DNA of 35,494 nucleotides. It comes from Oscillospiraceae bacterium. GTDB taxonomy: Bacteria > Bacillota > Clostridia > Oscillospirales > Acutalibacteraceae. Under the pieces are notes generated by a model. That model had not been told where the DNA came from. It saw nothing but the letters and a program-made list of their open reading frames with translations, and did no database searches. Shown piece after piece: positions 25,086-34,750 of the stretch; within the stretch, counting starts at the first letter, position 1, and the number at the start of each line of letters is the position of its first letter. Where the stretch lies: NCBI GenBank assembly GCA_902791235.1, contig CADAUV010000014.1, positions 1 through 35,494 of the forward strand. Reading direction: 5' to 3'. Made by a program: the position numbers and the translations under genes.

Positions 25086-27899
25086 ATGAATAAGAATATT
25101 GTTATTAAAGGTGCTAAGGAGCACAATCTAAAGAATATAGATGTCGAAATACCAAGGGATAAGCTGATTGTATTTACGGGTCTGTCAGGCTCAGGCAAAT
25201 CAAGTCTTGCCTTTGATACGATTTTTGCCGAGGGTCAGCGAAGATATGTGGAGTCGCTCTCCTCATATGCAAGACAGTTTTTAGGTCAGATGGAAAAGCC
25301 CGATGTCGATTATATTGACGGACTCTCGCCGGCAATTTCAATTGACCAGAAAACCACAAGCAGAAACCCGAGGTCAACCGTCGGAACAGTAACAGAAATC
25401 TATGATTATCTCCGTTTGCTTTACGCAAGAATCGGTACTCCGCACTGTACAAAATGCGGAAGGGAGATATCACAGCAAACGGTTGACCAGATTGTCGACA
25501 GAGTGCTTGAACTTAAGGAAAAAACCAAAATTCAGGTAATGGCGCCCATCGTCAGAAGCAGGAAGGGCGAATATGTAAAGGAGCTTGATAACATCCGTAA
25601 GTCGGGCTTTGTCCGCGTGCGCGTTGACGGCTCAATGTATGATTTATCCGAGGATATAAAGCTTGATAAAAACAAAAAGCACAATATCGAGGTTGTTGTC
25701 GACAGGCTTGTTGTCTCGCCTTCAATTAAATCAAGGCTCACCGACTCAATTGAAACTGCTACGCATTTAACGGACGGGCTTGTTTTAATTGATATTCTCG
25801 GCGACAAAGAGGAGCTTTTTTCTCTTCATTACGCCTGCCCCGAGCATGGTGCGGTTATTGAAGAAATGAGCCCCCGTATGTTCTCGTTTAATAATCCCTT
25901 CGGCGCCTGTAAAAAGTGCGGAGGTATCGGCTCTTATAAGGAAATTGACCCGGATTTAATCATTCCTAATAAGAAGCTGTCAATCAATCAGGGCGCAATC
26001 AAGGCGTCGGGATGGAATATAAACGACGGCTCTATTTCAAAGATGTACTATGACGGTCTTTCAAAGGAATACGGCTTTTCCCTTGATGTCCCCGTAGAGA
26101 TGATTTCAAATGAGGGCATGCAGGCGCTGCTTTACGGCACCAACGGTAAAAAGCTTACATTAAAGCGTGTTACCTCCTACGGCTCAGGCACATATAAGAC
26201 TGAATTTGAAGGCATCATAAATAATCTTAAACGAAGATACGCGGAAACCTCATCCGACTGGGCGCGTAATGATATCGAGTCGGTTATGACTACCTGTACC
26301 TGTCCCGACTGTAACGGCTCAAGGCTTACACCTGAAATAATGTCTGTTACTGTGGGCGGTATTAATATTTATGAATTTTGCTCAATGTCAATCGGCGATG
26401 AGCTTGACTTTATTAACAACCTCAAGCTTACCGAAAGACAGAAGCTGATAGGTGAGCTTGTTATTAATGAGATTAAGGAAAGGCTTAATTTCCTTAACTC
26501 CGTCGGTCTTGAGTACCTCTCGCTTGCGCGTGAGGCAGCGACGCTTTCAGGCGGTGAGGCGCAGAGAATAAGACTTGCAACACAGATAGGCTCTTCTCTT
26601 ATGGGCGTGCTGTATATTCTTGACGAGCCGTCAATAGGACTTCATCAGAGAGATAACAACAAGCTTCTTGAAACTCTGAAGCATCTCAGAGACCTTGGCA
26701 ATACACTTATAGTTGTTGAGCATGATGAGGACACGATGAGAAGCGCCGACTATGTTGTGGATATCGGTCCGGGCGCAGGCGTTCACGGCGGTGAGCTTAT
26801 CGCCGCAGGCTCAGTTGAGGACATAATTAATTGCGAGCGTTCGGTTACAGGCGCATATTTAAGCGGAAAGAGGAAAATTCCCGTACCCGAAAAGCGCCGT
26901 AAGGGTAACGGCAAAAAGCTTAAAGTTTTCGGGGCAAGAGAGAATAATCTTAAAGGCATTGATGTTGAGCTTCCGCTCGGTAAATTCATAGCTGTAACAG
27001 GTGTTTCGGGCTCGGGTAAATCAAGCCTTGTAAATGAAATTATAAGTAAATATCTTTCAAATACTTTAAACGGAGCAAAGCGCAAGGCGGGCAGCTTTGA
27101 AAGGATTACCGGCGTTGAAGCGCTTGATAAGGTAATCAATATTGACCAGTCGCCGATAGGCAGAACTCCACGCTCAAATCCTGCAACATATACAGGCGTA
27201 TTCAATGATATAAGGGATTTATACGCTCAGACGCCCGATGCAAAGGGATATAAGAGCAATCGCTTTTCATTTAATGTCAAGGGCGGCAGGTGTGAGGCGT
27301 GCCAGGGCGACGGTATAGTTAAAATTGAAATGCATTTTCTTGCAGATGTTTATGTGCCCTGCGAGGTTTGCTCAGGCAGGAGATATAACAGAGAAACTCT
27401 TGAGGTTAAATATAAGGGAAAATCCATTTATGATGTTCTTGAAATGACTGTTGACGAGGGCGTTGAATTCTTTGCTCAGCAGCCAAAGATATTCAGAAAG
27501 CTTAAAACGCTGTCCGATGTCGGACTCGGCTATATTAAAATTGGCCAGAGCGCAACGACGCTCTCGGGCGGCGAGGCGCAGAGAGTTAAGCTTGCTACCG
27601 AGCTTGCAAAGAGAAGTACGGGCAAAACAATCTATATTCTCGACGAGCCGACAACAGGACTTCATACCGCAGATGTGCACAGGCTTGTCAATGTTTTGAA
27701 TATGCTTGTTGACTCGGGCAATACGGTTCTTGTAATTGAGCATAATCTTGATGTCATCAAGAATGCCGATTATATCATAGACCTCGGTCCCGAGGGCGGA
27801 AAGGGCGGAGGAACGATTGTTGCTCAGGGTACGCCTGAAGAGGTAGCTGAATGTAAGGACTCTTACACGGGTCAGTATTTAAAACCGCTTCTTAATTAA
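25086..27899 (+). CDS. uvrA: excinuclease ABC subunit A
   Basis: UvrA is the ABC-type ATPase that finds DNA lesions and loads UvrB. The 937-residue protein has two nucleotide-binding domains. Walker [15 protein letters not shown] is near residue 32 and [13 protein letters not shown] near 640; ABC signatures are [12 protein letters not shown] and [12 protein letters not shown]. Zinc modules are visible in CPEHG...CKKCGG and in CEACQGDG...[10 protein letters not shown]. The last part ends with the usual VIEHNLDVI and [11 protein letters not shown]. The start ATG at 25086 has AAAGGA upstream; longer in-frame starts lie inside uvrB. It forms an operon with uvrB. No convincing terminator follows; the next 110 bases are extremely AT-rich. 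Confidence 0.97.
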   Translation: MNKNIVIKGAKEHNLKNIDVEIPRDKLIVFTGLSGSGKSSLAFDTIFAEGQRRYVESLSSYARQFLGQMEKPDVDYIDGLSPAISIDQKTTSRNPRSTVGTVTEIYDYLRLLYARIGTPHCTKCGREISQQTVDQIVDRVLELKEKTKIQVMAPIVRSRKGEYVKELDNIRKSGFVRVRVDGSMYDLSEDIKLDKNKKHNIEVVVDRLVVSPSIKSRLTDSIETATHLTDGLVLIDILGDKEELFSLHYACPEHGAVIEEMSPRMFSFNNPFGACKKCGGIGSYKEIDPDLIIPNKKLSINQGAIKASGWNINDGSISKMYYDGLSKEYGFSLDVPVEMISNEGMQALLYGTNGKKLTLKRVTSYGSGTYKTEFEGIINNLKRRYAETSSDWARNDIESVMTTCTCPDCNGSRLTPEIMSVTVGGINIYEFCSMSIGDELDFINNLKLTERQKLIGELVINEIKERLNFLNSVGLEYLSLAREAATLSGGEAQRIRLATQIGSSLMGVLYILDEPSIGLHQRDNNKLLETLKHLRDLGNTLIVVEHDEDTMRSADYVVDIGPGAGVHGGELIAAGSVEDIINCERSVTGAYLSGKRKIPVPEKRRKGNGKKLKVFGARENNLKGIDVELPLGKFIAVTGVSGSGKSSLVNEIISKYLSNTLNGAKRKAGSFERITGVEALDKVINIDQSPIGRTPRSNPATYTGVFNDIRDLYAQTPDAKGYKSNRFSFNVKGGRCEACQGDGIVKIEMHFLADVYVPCEVCSGRRYNRETLEVKYKGKSIYDVLEMTVDEGVEFFAQQPKIFRKLKTLSDVGLGYIKIGQSATTLSGGEAQRVKLATELAKRSTGKTIYILDEPTTGLHTADVHRLVNVLNMLVDSGNTVLVIEHNLDVIKNADYIIDLGPEGGKGGGTIVAQGTPEEVAECKDSYTGQYLKPLLN

Positions 27900-27972
27900 T
27901 TACCGATTTTTAAAAATTTAATATTTTTGTAATTATTTTAAGAATAATGTTTATTTTATTTTATTTTTCTGT

Positions 27973-27978
27973 TATAAT
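27973..27978 (+). promoter_or_regulatory. -10 element upstream of the lipoprotein gene
   Basis: A perfect TATAAT lies 32 bases before the TTG start, in a very AT-rich 110-base gap. The -35 position (TTTATT at 27950-27955) matches poorly, so this promoter is plausible but weakly supported. Confidence 0.38.
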
Positions 27979-28010
27979 AAATTAAATATTACCTTAAGGA
28001 GTTACAGGAA

Positions 28011-29300
28011 TTGAAAAAATTTAATATAATTTTGTTTACGCTTTGTATCGTTCTGTTACTCTCAGGGTGCAGTAAGCCTAACTTTTCTTCTATTGAAGAT
28101 TTGATTTCACCCGTTACACCGAGCGGTGATAATGCGGATGTTCAGCTTGCGCTTGCCGATTATTGTAAAAAGGGGTATTCGTTAAAAGTACCCTCGGGCG
28201 GCGCTCATACAACGGCATTTGTCTATGAGGACCTTGACGGCGACGGCGAGAGCGAAGCGCTTGCTTTCTACGAGCCGGGCGAAGAGCTTGGAACGGTCAA
28301 TATGTCGGTGATAAAAAAAGATAATAAGAAATGGAATGTTGTCAGTACAGTAGTCGGGGACGGCTCGGATGTCAGTGCGGTTGACTTCTGCGACCTTACA
28401 GGCGACGGCGATATGGAGGTTATTGTCGGATGGAGCGTGATTTCTAAATCAAGCGTTTCCGAAATTGATGTTTACAAGCTTACTGATAAGAGTGCATTAA
28501 GCTATGAAGTTATCAATAACCCTATAACTGCGGACGAGTTTATCTGCAGTGATGTTAATGATGACGGCGAAAAAGAGCTTCTGACCTTCTCAACAGGCTC
28601 TGCAAATGAATCTCCGTATTCGGAGCTTTATACTTTCAGCAGCGGCAGTGAGAGCAGAATAGGTTATACAAAGCTTGACAGCTCGATTATTTCTTTCGAG
28701 AGCATTATTGTCGGTAAAACCGACGCAGGTACAAGCGTTTATGCTGACGCGCTTAAAGCTGACGGAAGCTCTATGGTAACCGAGTTTATTTATTACTCCA
28801 ATTATTATGATTCGATTGTTTCTCCGCTTTACAGTTATTCAACAGGCAAAACAGCGGAAACAACAAGGACCGATTTACTCCTTTGCCGCGATGTTGACGG
28901 CGACGGTGTTATTGAGGTCCCAACCGATGCCGACAGGGATACGGGCGCAGCACAGCTCAAGTTTGACGACTGGAAGGAATATAAAAGCACTATATTCTCA
29001 CATAAGCATTATTCGCTTTCCTGCAGGCATGATTCGTACATTCTGCTTTTAAGCGATTCTGAGTATGATGCGCTCAGCTTCACCTATGATGAGCAGAACA
29101 GGGAGCTTCGCGCATACGACGGCGATGATGAATGTTTTGAAATAAAAGCGGTAGTAAAGTCTGCTTACGACAGTAATCAGCTTGACCTTGGCGGATTTAC
29201 CAAGGTGTTTGAAAATTCGGGATATGTATATTTAGCGTATATTAACGGCTCATCAGATTATACAAGCGACAATCTTGTTGATATGATAAGGGCATATTAA
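28011..29300 (+). CDS. lipoprotein with spaced Asp-rich (VCBS/FG-GAP-like) calcium loops
   Basis: This is a 429-residue predicted lipoprotein. Residues 1-20 form a lipid signal ending in the lipobox LSGC with acylated C20, followed by SKPNFSS. Four loops of the DxDxDGxxE type occur at residues 74 (DLDGDGESE), 128 (DLTGDGDME), 181 (DVNDDGEKE) and 294 (DVDGDGVIE). The steps of 54, 53 and 113 residues suggest a repeat of about 55 with one degenerate copy near 237, as in a beta-propeller with FG-GAP or VCBS blades. It starts with TTG at 28011, behind TAAGGAG nine bases upstream; this start gives a perfect signal peptide. Twenty-one bases separate it from a two-component system. I infer a sensory or binding role outside the cell; the ligand is unknown. 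Confidence 0.8.
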   Translation: MKKFNIILFTLCIVLLLSGCSKPNFSSIEDLISPVTPSGDNADVQLALADYCKKGYSLKVPSGGAHTTAFVYEDLDGDGESEALAFYEPGEELGTVNMSVIKKDNKKWNVVSTVVGDGSDVSAVDFCDLTGDGDMEVIVGWSVISKSSVSEIDVYKLTDKSALSYEVINNPITADEFICSDVNDDGEKELLTFSTGSANESPYSELYTFSSGSESRIGYTKLDSSIISFESIIVGKTDAGTSVYADALKADGSSMVTEFIYYSNYYDSIVSPLYSYSTGKTAETTRTDLLLCRDVDGDGVIEVPTDADRDTGAAQLKFDDWKEYKSTIFSHKHYSLSCRHDSYILLLSDSEYDALSFTYDEQNRELRAYDGDDECFEIKAVVKSAYDSNQLDLGGFTKVFENSGYVYLAYINGSSDYTSDNLVDMIRAY

Positions 29301-29321
29301 CAGTGATTACAGGAGGGAATT

Positions 29322-30038
29322 ATGAAAAAGGTTTTAGTAGCTGAGGACGAGGAATCCATTAGAGAGTTTATAGTTATTAACCTTACAAGAAGCGGCTATG
29401 ATGTTGAACAGGCTGAAAACGGCGCAGTCGCTCTTGAAAAATTTTCTAAAAACGAAAGCAGCTTTGATGTTGCAATTCTTGATATTATGATGCCCGAGGT
29501 TGACGGACTTACAGTTTGTAAGGAGCTTCGTAAGCGTTCGTCCGAGCTCGGAATAATTATGCTCAGTGCAAAGACTCAGGAGATGGACAAGGTAACGGGA
29601 CTTCTTTTCGGAGCTGACGATTATGTTACAAAGCCGTTTTCACCAAGTGAGCTTATGGCGAGAGTTGACGCTGTTTACCGCCGGGTTGAGATGACAAGGG
29701 GCTTCAGGCAGAACGACACCACGGGCGACAGTGTTCAGCTTGAGGAATTTGAACTGAGTTTAAGAAACAGAACTCTGACCAAGAATAACGAGCCGATAGA
29801 GCTTACTCAGGTTGAATTTCAGATTATCGAGTATTTCTTTAAAAATCCCAATGCCGCTCTTTCAAGAACGGATATACTTAAAACGGTTTGGGGCTCAAAT
29901 TACTTCGGCGATGAAAAAATTGTTGATGTTAATGTGAGAAGGCTTCGTATGAAAATTGAGGATAATCCCTCAAATCCTACAAGACTTGTAACAATCTGGG
30001 GTCTTGGATATAAATGGGTAGTAAATAACAACAATTAA
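29322..30038 (+). CDS. OmpR/PhoB-family response regulator
   Basis: This 238-residue transcription factor has an N-terminal receiver domain and a C-terminal winged-helix DNA-binding domain. The receiver shows the acidic pocket AEDEE, phosphoacceptor D54 in LDIMMPEVDGL, a Ser in MLSAKT and K104 in TKPFSP. The winged helix ends in the typical VNVRRLRMKIE and TIWGLGYKW. A strong CAGGAGGGA site precedes the ATG. The stop shares a base with the ATG at 30038, and the sensor kinase follows directly, so the two form a pair. Length and layout match PhoP/ResD/WalR-type regulators. The target genes are unknown; the upstream lipoprotein gene is a natural candidate for the same regulon. Confidence 0.94.
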   Translation: MKKVLVAEDEESIREFIVINLTRSGYDVEQAENGAVALEKFSKNESSFDVAILDIMMPEVDGLTVCKELRKRSSELGIIMLSAKTQEMDKVTGLLFGADDYVTKPFSPSELMARVDAVYRRVEMTRGFRQNDTTGDSVQLEEFELSLRNRTLTKNNEPIELTQVEFQIIEYFFKNPNAALSRTDILKTVWGSNYFGDEKIVDVNVRRLRMKIEDNPSNPTRLVTIWGLGYKWVVNNNN

Positions 30039-30052
30039 TGCAGGTTTTTAAA

Positions 30053-31561
30053 ATGGTTAAGGCTGATAAGGTTTTTGAAAAACTTAAGATTAAAAAGCCC
30101 GAGGGTATTACGCTCAGATGGTTGGTAAATATTCTCGGTGTAATTGCAATCTTTTTTATTATTGTTTTTCTTCTCGGCTCTTTTGCCATTAAAAATCATT
30201 ATTACTCCAATGTCGAGAGCATACTTGAATCAGGCGCGACAAATGCAAGTGTAAACTATCTTTCAAATAATATTGAATCCGGACTTTCTCTTGAGAAGTC
30301 TGCGGCTGATTATATCGACAGTTACAGCTATAAGGACAGGACCACAATATGGATTATTGACAATGACGGAAATGTTCTTCTTTCTTCAAGCGGCTTCAGT
30401 GTTGAAAAGCAGGAAATGCCTGATTTTGAAATGGCTGTAACACAGGCGGGCGGCACAGGTAAGTTTATCGGAAGGCTTGACAGTCATGAGAAGGTTATGG
30501 CTGTTTGCAGACTTTTAAAGGACAGCGACGGTAATACGCTTGGCGCAATCCGTGTTATGTCCTCTCTGAAACAGATTGACGCGCAGATAAGGACGCTTGT
30601 ATTTTTCATTTTCCTTGCGCTTGTTGCCGTATTCGCAATAATTGTTTTGTCAAATATGTTCTTTATCAGGTCGATTATTACACCTGTTAAAGAGGTTAAT
30701 GAAACGACGAAGAAAATATCGCAGGGTGATTACTCGGTAAGAATTGAGAAAAAGTACAACGATGAAATAGGCGATTTGTGCGACTCCATTAATACTATGG
30801 CTGAGGAAATCTCAACCACGGATAAAATGAAAAATGACTTTATCTCGACTATTTCGCACGAGCTTCGTACTCCGCTCACCTCCATTAAGGGCTGGGGAGA
30901 AACCCTCATTTTCGGTATGGATGATTCAGTTGACGAGGTTACGCGAAAAGGTCTTGAGGTAATAGTCAAGGAGGCGAGAAGGCTTGAGGGCTTTGTTGAG
31001 GAGCTTCTCGATTTCTCACGCCTTCAAAGCGGCAGAATGAAGCTTAATAAGTCAAAGATTGATGTTTTTGCAGAGCTTGATGAAACCGTCTTTACTTTTA
31101 TTGAAAGAGCAATGAGGGATAATATCGGCGTTAAGTACAGTATCCCCGATGTGCCTGCCGTTGCCGACGCTGACGCTAACAGGCTAAAGCAGGTATTTAT
31201 GAATATACTTGATAACGCTCTTAAATATTCGAGAGCAGCAAGTACGATATTTGTCAAGGCTGAGTTTACTCAGCTTGAGGGTAAGCCCTTTGCTAAAATT
31301 GCGATTGCCGACCAGGGCTGCGGTATAAGCAAGGAGGATTTACCCCATGTCAAGGATAAGTTTTATAAGGCTAATGTATCAGTTAAAGGCTCGGGTATCG
31401 GTCTCGCGGTAACCAATGAGATTATAAGCCTTCACGGCGGCAAGCTCGAGATTGACAGCGAAGAGGGTAAGGGTACGCTTGTAACTATCTGTATTCCTGT
31501 TGAGGGTATGCCTGAGAGCGACGAGCATAAGATAACTGAGGATACGGAAACGGATGAATAA
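30053..31561 (+). CDS. membrane sensor histidine kinase
   Basis: This two-helix sensor kinase has about 502 residues from ATG 30053. Membrane helices at about 24-46 and 181-205 enclose an extracellular segment of roughly 135 residues with a PAS/Cache-like feel (TTIWIIDNDGNVLLSS). A HAMP linker (FFIRSIITPVKEVNETTKKI), a HisKA domain with the phosphorylated H269 in STISHELRTPL, and an ATPase domain follow. The ATPase domain shows NILDNALKYS, DQGCGI and GSGIGLAVT. I preferred ATG 30053, with AGG eight bases upstream, over ATG 30038, which overlaps the regulator stop but lacks a ribosome binding site. The layout resembles PhoR/ResE-type kinases. Signal unknown; the adjacent lipoprotein could contribute. 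Confidence 0.92.
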   Translation: MVKADKVFEKLKIKKPEGITLRWLVNILGVIAIFFIIVFLLGSFAIKNHYYSNVESILESGATNASVNYLSNNIESGLSLEKSAADYIDSYSYKDRTTIWIIDNDGNVLLSSSGFSVEKQEMPDFEMAVTQAGGTGKFIGRLDSHEKVMAVCRLLKDSDGNTLGAIRVMSSLKQIDAQIRTLVFFIFLALVAVFAIIVLSNMFFIRSIITPVKEVNETTKKISQGDYSVRIEKKYNDEIGDLCDSINTMAEEISTTDKMKNDFISTISHELRTPLTSIKGWGETLIFGMDDSVDEVTRKGLEVIVKEARRLEGFVEELLDFSRLQSGRMKLNKSKIDVFAELDETVFTFIERAMRDNIGVKYSIPDVPAVADADANRLKQVFMNILDNALKYSRAASTIFVKAEFTQLEGKPFAKIAIADQGCGISKEDLPHVKDKFYKANVSVKGSGIGLAVTNEIISLHGGKLEIDSEEGKGTLVTICIPVEGMPESDEHKITEDTETDE

Positions 31562-32537
31562 TATGGAACAAAAACAATGTCATATCACCTCGGTAGGCGG
31601 ACAGGCGCTTATTGAGGGCGTAATGATGCAGGGACCAAGGGGTGTTGCAACAGCAGTCAGAAAAACTGACGGCGAAATACTCGTTGAGCATCACGACATC
31701 AAAAGAATTTCCGACAAAAGTAAGTTTTTTAAAATCCCTCTGATAAGGGGAATTGTCGGATTTATCGACTCGATGATTATAGGATATAAAATGCTTATGT
31801 ACTCGGCTGAGGCTTCGGGAATGGAGGACCTCGAGGATGTCGAGATGAATAAGTTTGAAAAGTGGCTTACAGATAAGCTGGGCGACAAGCTTATGGATAT
31901 TATTATGTTCATCGGCTCGCTTCTCGGCTTTGCGCTTGCATTCCTCATTTTCTTTTTCCTGCCGGTATTTATTTTTACACGGGTTAATGCGCTTACCGAC
32001 GGTGCGCTGACAGCATTTCAGGGTACTATTGAAGGCGTGCTTAAGATAATCATTTTTGTCGTATATATTGCGCTTGTAAGTCAGATGAAGGACATCAAGC
32101 GGACCTTTATGTACCATGGCGCGGAGCATAAGTCCATCGCCTGTTACGAGGCTGGTCTTGACCTCACCGTCGAGAATGTAAAAAAATGCACTCGGTTTCA
32201 CAGAAGATGCGGTACCTCGTTTATATTTGTTATGTTGATTTTAAGCATAGTTATTATTTCCGTGCTTTCTATATTTGTACCCGAAGGTCTTAAACAGAAT
32301 GCAGTTCTGTGGATGCTTATTAAGCTTCCGATGATTCCAATTATTATGGGCATCGGTTATGAATTCATAAGATATGCAGGAAGGCACGATAACGCATTTG
32401 TGCGTATTGTTTCCGCACCGGGACTTCTTATGCAGAGGCTCACGACAAAGGAGCCTGATGATGATATAATTGAGTGCGGTATTGAATCGCTCAAAGCTGT
32501 TATAACCGATAATCCCGAGGATGACAAAATAGTATGA
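31554..32537 (+). CDS. DUF1385 family membrane protein (YqhQ-like)
   Basis: The 327-residue product matches the DUF1385 family by its opening GGQALIEGVMMQGP and the central MYHGAEHKSIACYEAG and RFHRRCGTSF segments. The conserved His and Glu suggest metal binding, but no reaction has been assigned as far as I know. Several hydrophobic stretches (about residues 110-140, 155-175, 220-245 and 245-265) make it a multi-pass membrane protein. The start at 31554 overlaps the kinase stop by eight bases; ATG 31563 is an alternative with a similar site. In many Clostridia this gene precedes prmC and prfA, and here prmC follows with a four-base overlap but prfA does not. Confidence 0.9.
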   Translation: MNNMEQKQCHITSVGGQALIEGVMMQGPRGVATAVRKTDGEILVEHHDIKRISDKSKFFKIPLIRGIVGFIDSMIIGYKMLMYSAEASGMEDLEDVEMNKFEKWLTDKLGDKLMDIIMFIGSLLGFALAFLIFFFLPVFIFTRVNALTDGALTAFQGTIEGVLKIIIFVVYIALVSQMKDIKRTFMYHGAEHKSIACYEAGLDLTVENVKKCTRFHRRCGTSFIFVMLILSIVIISVLSIFVPEGLKQNAVLWMLIKLPMIPIIMGIGYEFIRYAGRHDNAFVRIVSAPGLLMQRLTTKEPDDDIIECGIESLKAVITDNPEDDKIV

Positions 32538-33352
32538 ATCTTAAGGAAGCGTACAGCTATGCAGTATTGTTCCTTGAACGCAATAATATTGACGAGGCGG
32601 ATTTTAAAGCCTTGTGCATAGTTTGCAGTATAGCAGGTATCAAAAACAGTCAATACTCTTTTCATAAGGAAGACTTTGTACCTTATAAGAAACTTGCGGA
32701 TATGCTCTGGAAAATCAAGTCGGGTGAACCCTTACAGTATGTTATCGGCAAGTGGGACTTTTATGACAGTGAGTTTTTTGTAGGGGAAGGCGTACTTATA
32801 CCAAGACCTGAAACCGAGGAGCTTGTGCAGAGGGTTATAAGCGCTGTCGGCGAAAAAGAATATGTCATATATGACCTTTGTGCCGGAAGCGGATGTATAG
32901 GCATTAGCATAGCCAAGGCATGTCCGAATTCAAAGGTGTACCTTTTTGAAAAAAGCGAAAAGGCATTCTCTTATCTTGAGAAAAACTGCGAGGGCGTTAA
33001 GAATGCGGTGCCTCTTTTATGGGATATAAACGATATTCCGACTGCCGAAAACGCCGATATTATTGTTTCAAATCCGCCGTATATCGAAAGCGGTGAGCTT
33101 TCAGGATTACAGCCCGAGGTTCAGAGGGAGCCTGTTATGGCTCTTGACGGCGGCGAGGACGGACTTGATTTTTACAGAATTATCAATGCCGTTTACCCTG
33201 AAAAGCTTAATCACGGCGGCAGGCTTTTTCTTGAAATAGGGGAAAAGCAGGGCGAAAGCATCAAGGCTGTTTTAAATAATTTTTCAAATATTACTCTTTT
33301 TAAGGATATTTACGGTAATGACCGTATAATTTCCTGCAGCTTAAAGGAATGA
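32534..33352 (+). CDS. prmC: release-factor glutamine N5-methyltransferase
   Basis: PrmC methylates the glutamine of the GGQ motif in peptide-chain release factors, using S-adenosylmethionine. The 272-residue protein has a helical N-terminal domain with GEPLQYVIGKWDFY and LIPRPETEELV, both typical of the family. A Rossmann methyltransferase domain follows, with SAM-binding DLCAGSGCIGISIA and the catalytic SNPPYI motif (N180-P181-P182-Y183). The start overlaps the DUF1385 gene by four bases (ATGA). No release factor gene is in the window, so its substrate gene must be elsewhere. Gene order otherwise resembles clostridial genomes. Confidence 0.95.
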   Translation: MNLKEAYSYAVLFLERNNIDEADFKALCIVCSIAGIKNSQYSFHKEDFVPYKKLADMLWKIKSGEPLQYVIGKWDFYDSEFFVGEGVLIPRPETEELVQRVISAVGEKEYVIYDLCAGSGCIGISIAKACPNSKVYLFEKSEKAFSYLEKNCEGVKNAVPLLWDINDIPTAENADIIVSNPPYIESGELSGLQPEVQREPVMALDGGEDGLDFYRIINAVYPEKLNHGGRLFLEIGEKQGESIKAVLNNFSNITLFKDIYGNDRIISCSLKE

Positions 33353-33356
33353 TTTA

Positions 33357-34025
33357 ATGTTAAGTTTACTTAGTGCAATAAGGTCGGGCAATATAATGCT
33401 CGTTTTAATTCTTGTTCTTTCAAGAATGTTTGTTGTTTTCTGCTGTACCCCGGTGCATGAGTTTTCTCACGCTTATATTGCTAATAAGCTCGGGGACGAC
33501 ACTGCAAGGCTTCAGGGCAGAATGACGATTAACCCGTTTGCGCATTTCGATTTAATCGGCGGAATAATGATTTTGCTTTTCGGAATCGGTTATGCAAAGC
33601 CCGTTCCGATAAATATAAGACATCTTAAAAATGTCAAGAGAGATACTGCCCTGATTTCACTTGCAGGACCTGTATCAAATCTTATTATGGCATTTGTATA
33701 TAATTTTATCGGTATTGCGCTTGGTAATGTGCTTCCCTATAATAATATCGGTATGGCTGTTATGTATTTCTTTACATTCGCAGCGCAGGTAAATGTTATG
33801 CTCGCTGTATTTAACTTACTGCCCATACCTCCGCTTGACGGGTCAAAGATACTTGCTATTGTGTTACCGTATAAAACTTATTACAAATATATGCAGTATG
33901 AGAGATATGTGATGATTGCGCTTTTTGTACTTCTTTTCAGCGGAGTACTCGACATACCTCTTAATTGGCTTGTAAACATAATGACGAAACTTATTTCGAT
34001 AATACCAAATCTTATTTTCGGGTAA
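33357..34025 (+). CDS. site-2 protease family (M50) membrane protein
   Basis: This is a 222-residue polytopic membrane metalloprotease of the M50/S2P group. Zinc ligands are H34 and H38 in PVHEFSHAYIA, with catalytic E35, and D161 in LLPIPPLDGSK. Five or six hydrophobic segments are visible, including the C-terminal VMIALFVLLFSGVL. It lacks a PDZ or CBS domain, so it is the small YwhC-type rather than RseP or SpoIVFB proper. Its substrate is unknown. The pro-sigma-K pro-sequence would be cut by SpoIVFB, a relative, but nothing here ties this protease to it. The start has GGAATG seven bases upstream. It lies 4 bases after prmC and 2 before scpA, in one operon. Confidence 0.9.
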   Translation: MLSLLSAIRSGNIMLVLILVLSRMFVVFCCTPVHEFSHAYIANKLGDDTARLQGRMTINPFAHFDLIGGIMILLFGIGYAKPVPINIRHLKNVKRDTALISLAGPVSNLIMAFVYNFIGIALGNVLPYNNIGMAVMYFFTFAAQVNVMLAVFNLLPIPPLDGSKILAIVLPYKTYYKYMQYERYVMIALFVLLFSGVLDIPLNWLVNIMTKLISIIPNLIFG

Positions 34026-34027
34026 AT

Positions 34028-34750
34028 ATGGAACAGATTAATTATAAAATTGATGTCTTTGAAGGACCTATGGACCTTCTTTTACATCTTATTTCAAAGC
34101 ATAAACTTGATATCAACGATATTCCGATTATAGAGCTTGTCAACCAGTATGTTGATTATGTCAGGCAGATGCAGCAACAGGATTTTGATGTTGCAGGTGA
34201 ATTTCTTGAAATGGCGGCAAGGCTGATTTATATTAAAACCGTGTCGCTTCTGCCAAAGCATGAGGAGGCTGAAACTCTTAAAAGGGAGCTTACCGAGGAG
34301 CTTATCGAATACCGCGACTGTAAACTCCTTGCAGAAAGGCTTGCACAGCAGACGGACGGCTTTAACCGTTTTGTCCGTACACCGCAGGAAGCGTATATCA
34401 ATTATGACTATGAGCGCTTCCATGAGGGTGAGGAGCTTCTTAACGCCTACATCAGCGCTGCAGGCAGGGGTAAGAGAAGACTTCCGCCGCCGATAGATTC
34501 CTTCAAGGGCATTGTGGCAAGAAAGTTTGTTGCGGTCGCAACGAAGGTTAATACCGTTATGCGAAAGCTCTGGGGCGGCGGCAAGGTGAAATTTCTTACT
34601 CTGTTTGAGGATGCTCAGACAAAAAGCGATATTGTCGCAACCTTCCTTGCAGTGCTTGAGCTTGCAAAAACAAAGAAAATAAGCATTGACGGAGATATGT
34701 CAAATCCGTCGGTGCAGGTAATAAATGAGGTAAATGAAGTTGAACAGTAA
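34028..34750 (+). CDS. scpA: segregation and condensation protein A (kleisin)
   Basis: ScpA is the kleisin that bridges the SMC dimer and binds ScpB, helping chromosome condensation and segregation. The 240-residue protein opens with the diagnostic INYKIDVFEGPMDLLLHLI. It continues with KLDINDIPI and a Glu-rich middle (LPKHEEAETLKRELTEELIEYR), and ends in a winged-helix that contacts the SMC head (KKISIDGDM region). The ATG at 34028 is used; a longer in-frame frame from 33965 lies inside the M50 gene. It overlaps scpB by 17 bases, as usual for this pair. No smc gene is in the window. Confidence 0.95.
   Translation: MEQINYKIDVFEGPMDLLLHLISKHKLDINDIPIIELVNQYVDYVRQMQQQDFDVAGEFLEMAARLIYIKTVSLLPKHEEAETLKRELTEELIEYRDCKLLAERLAQQTDGFNRFVRTPQEAYINYDYERFHEGEELLNAYISAAGRGKRRLPPPIDSFKGIVARKFVAVATKVNTVMRKLWGGGKVKFLTLFEDAQTKSDIVATFLAVLELAKTKKISIDGDMSNPSVQVINEVNEVEQ

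Noticed and set aside
27900..28010. Terminator or small RNA after uvrA
   Set aside because: The region is extremely AT-rich; the only pairings are weak A/T stems, not enough to call a terminator or RNA gene.
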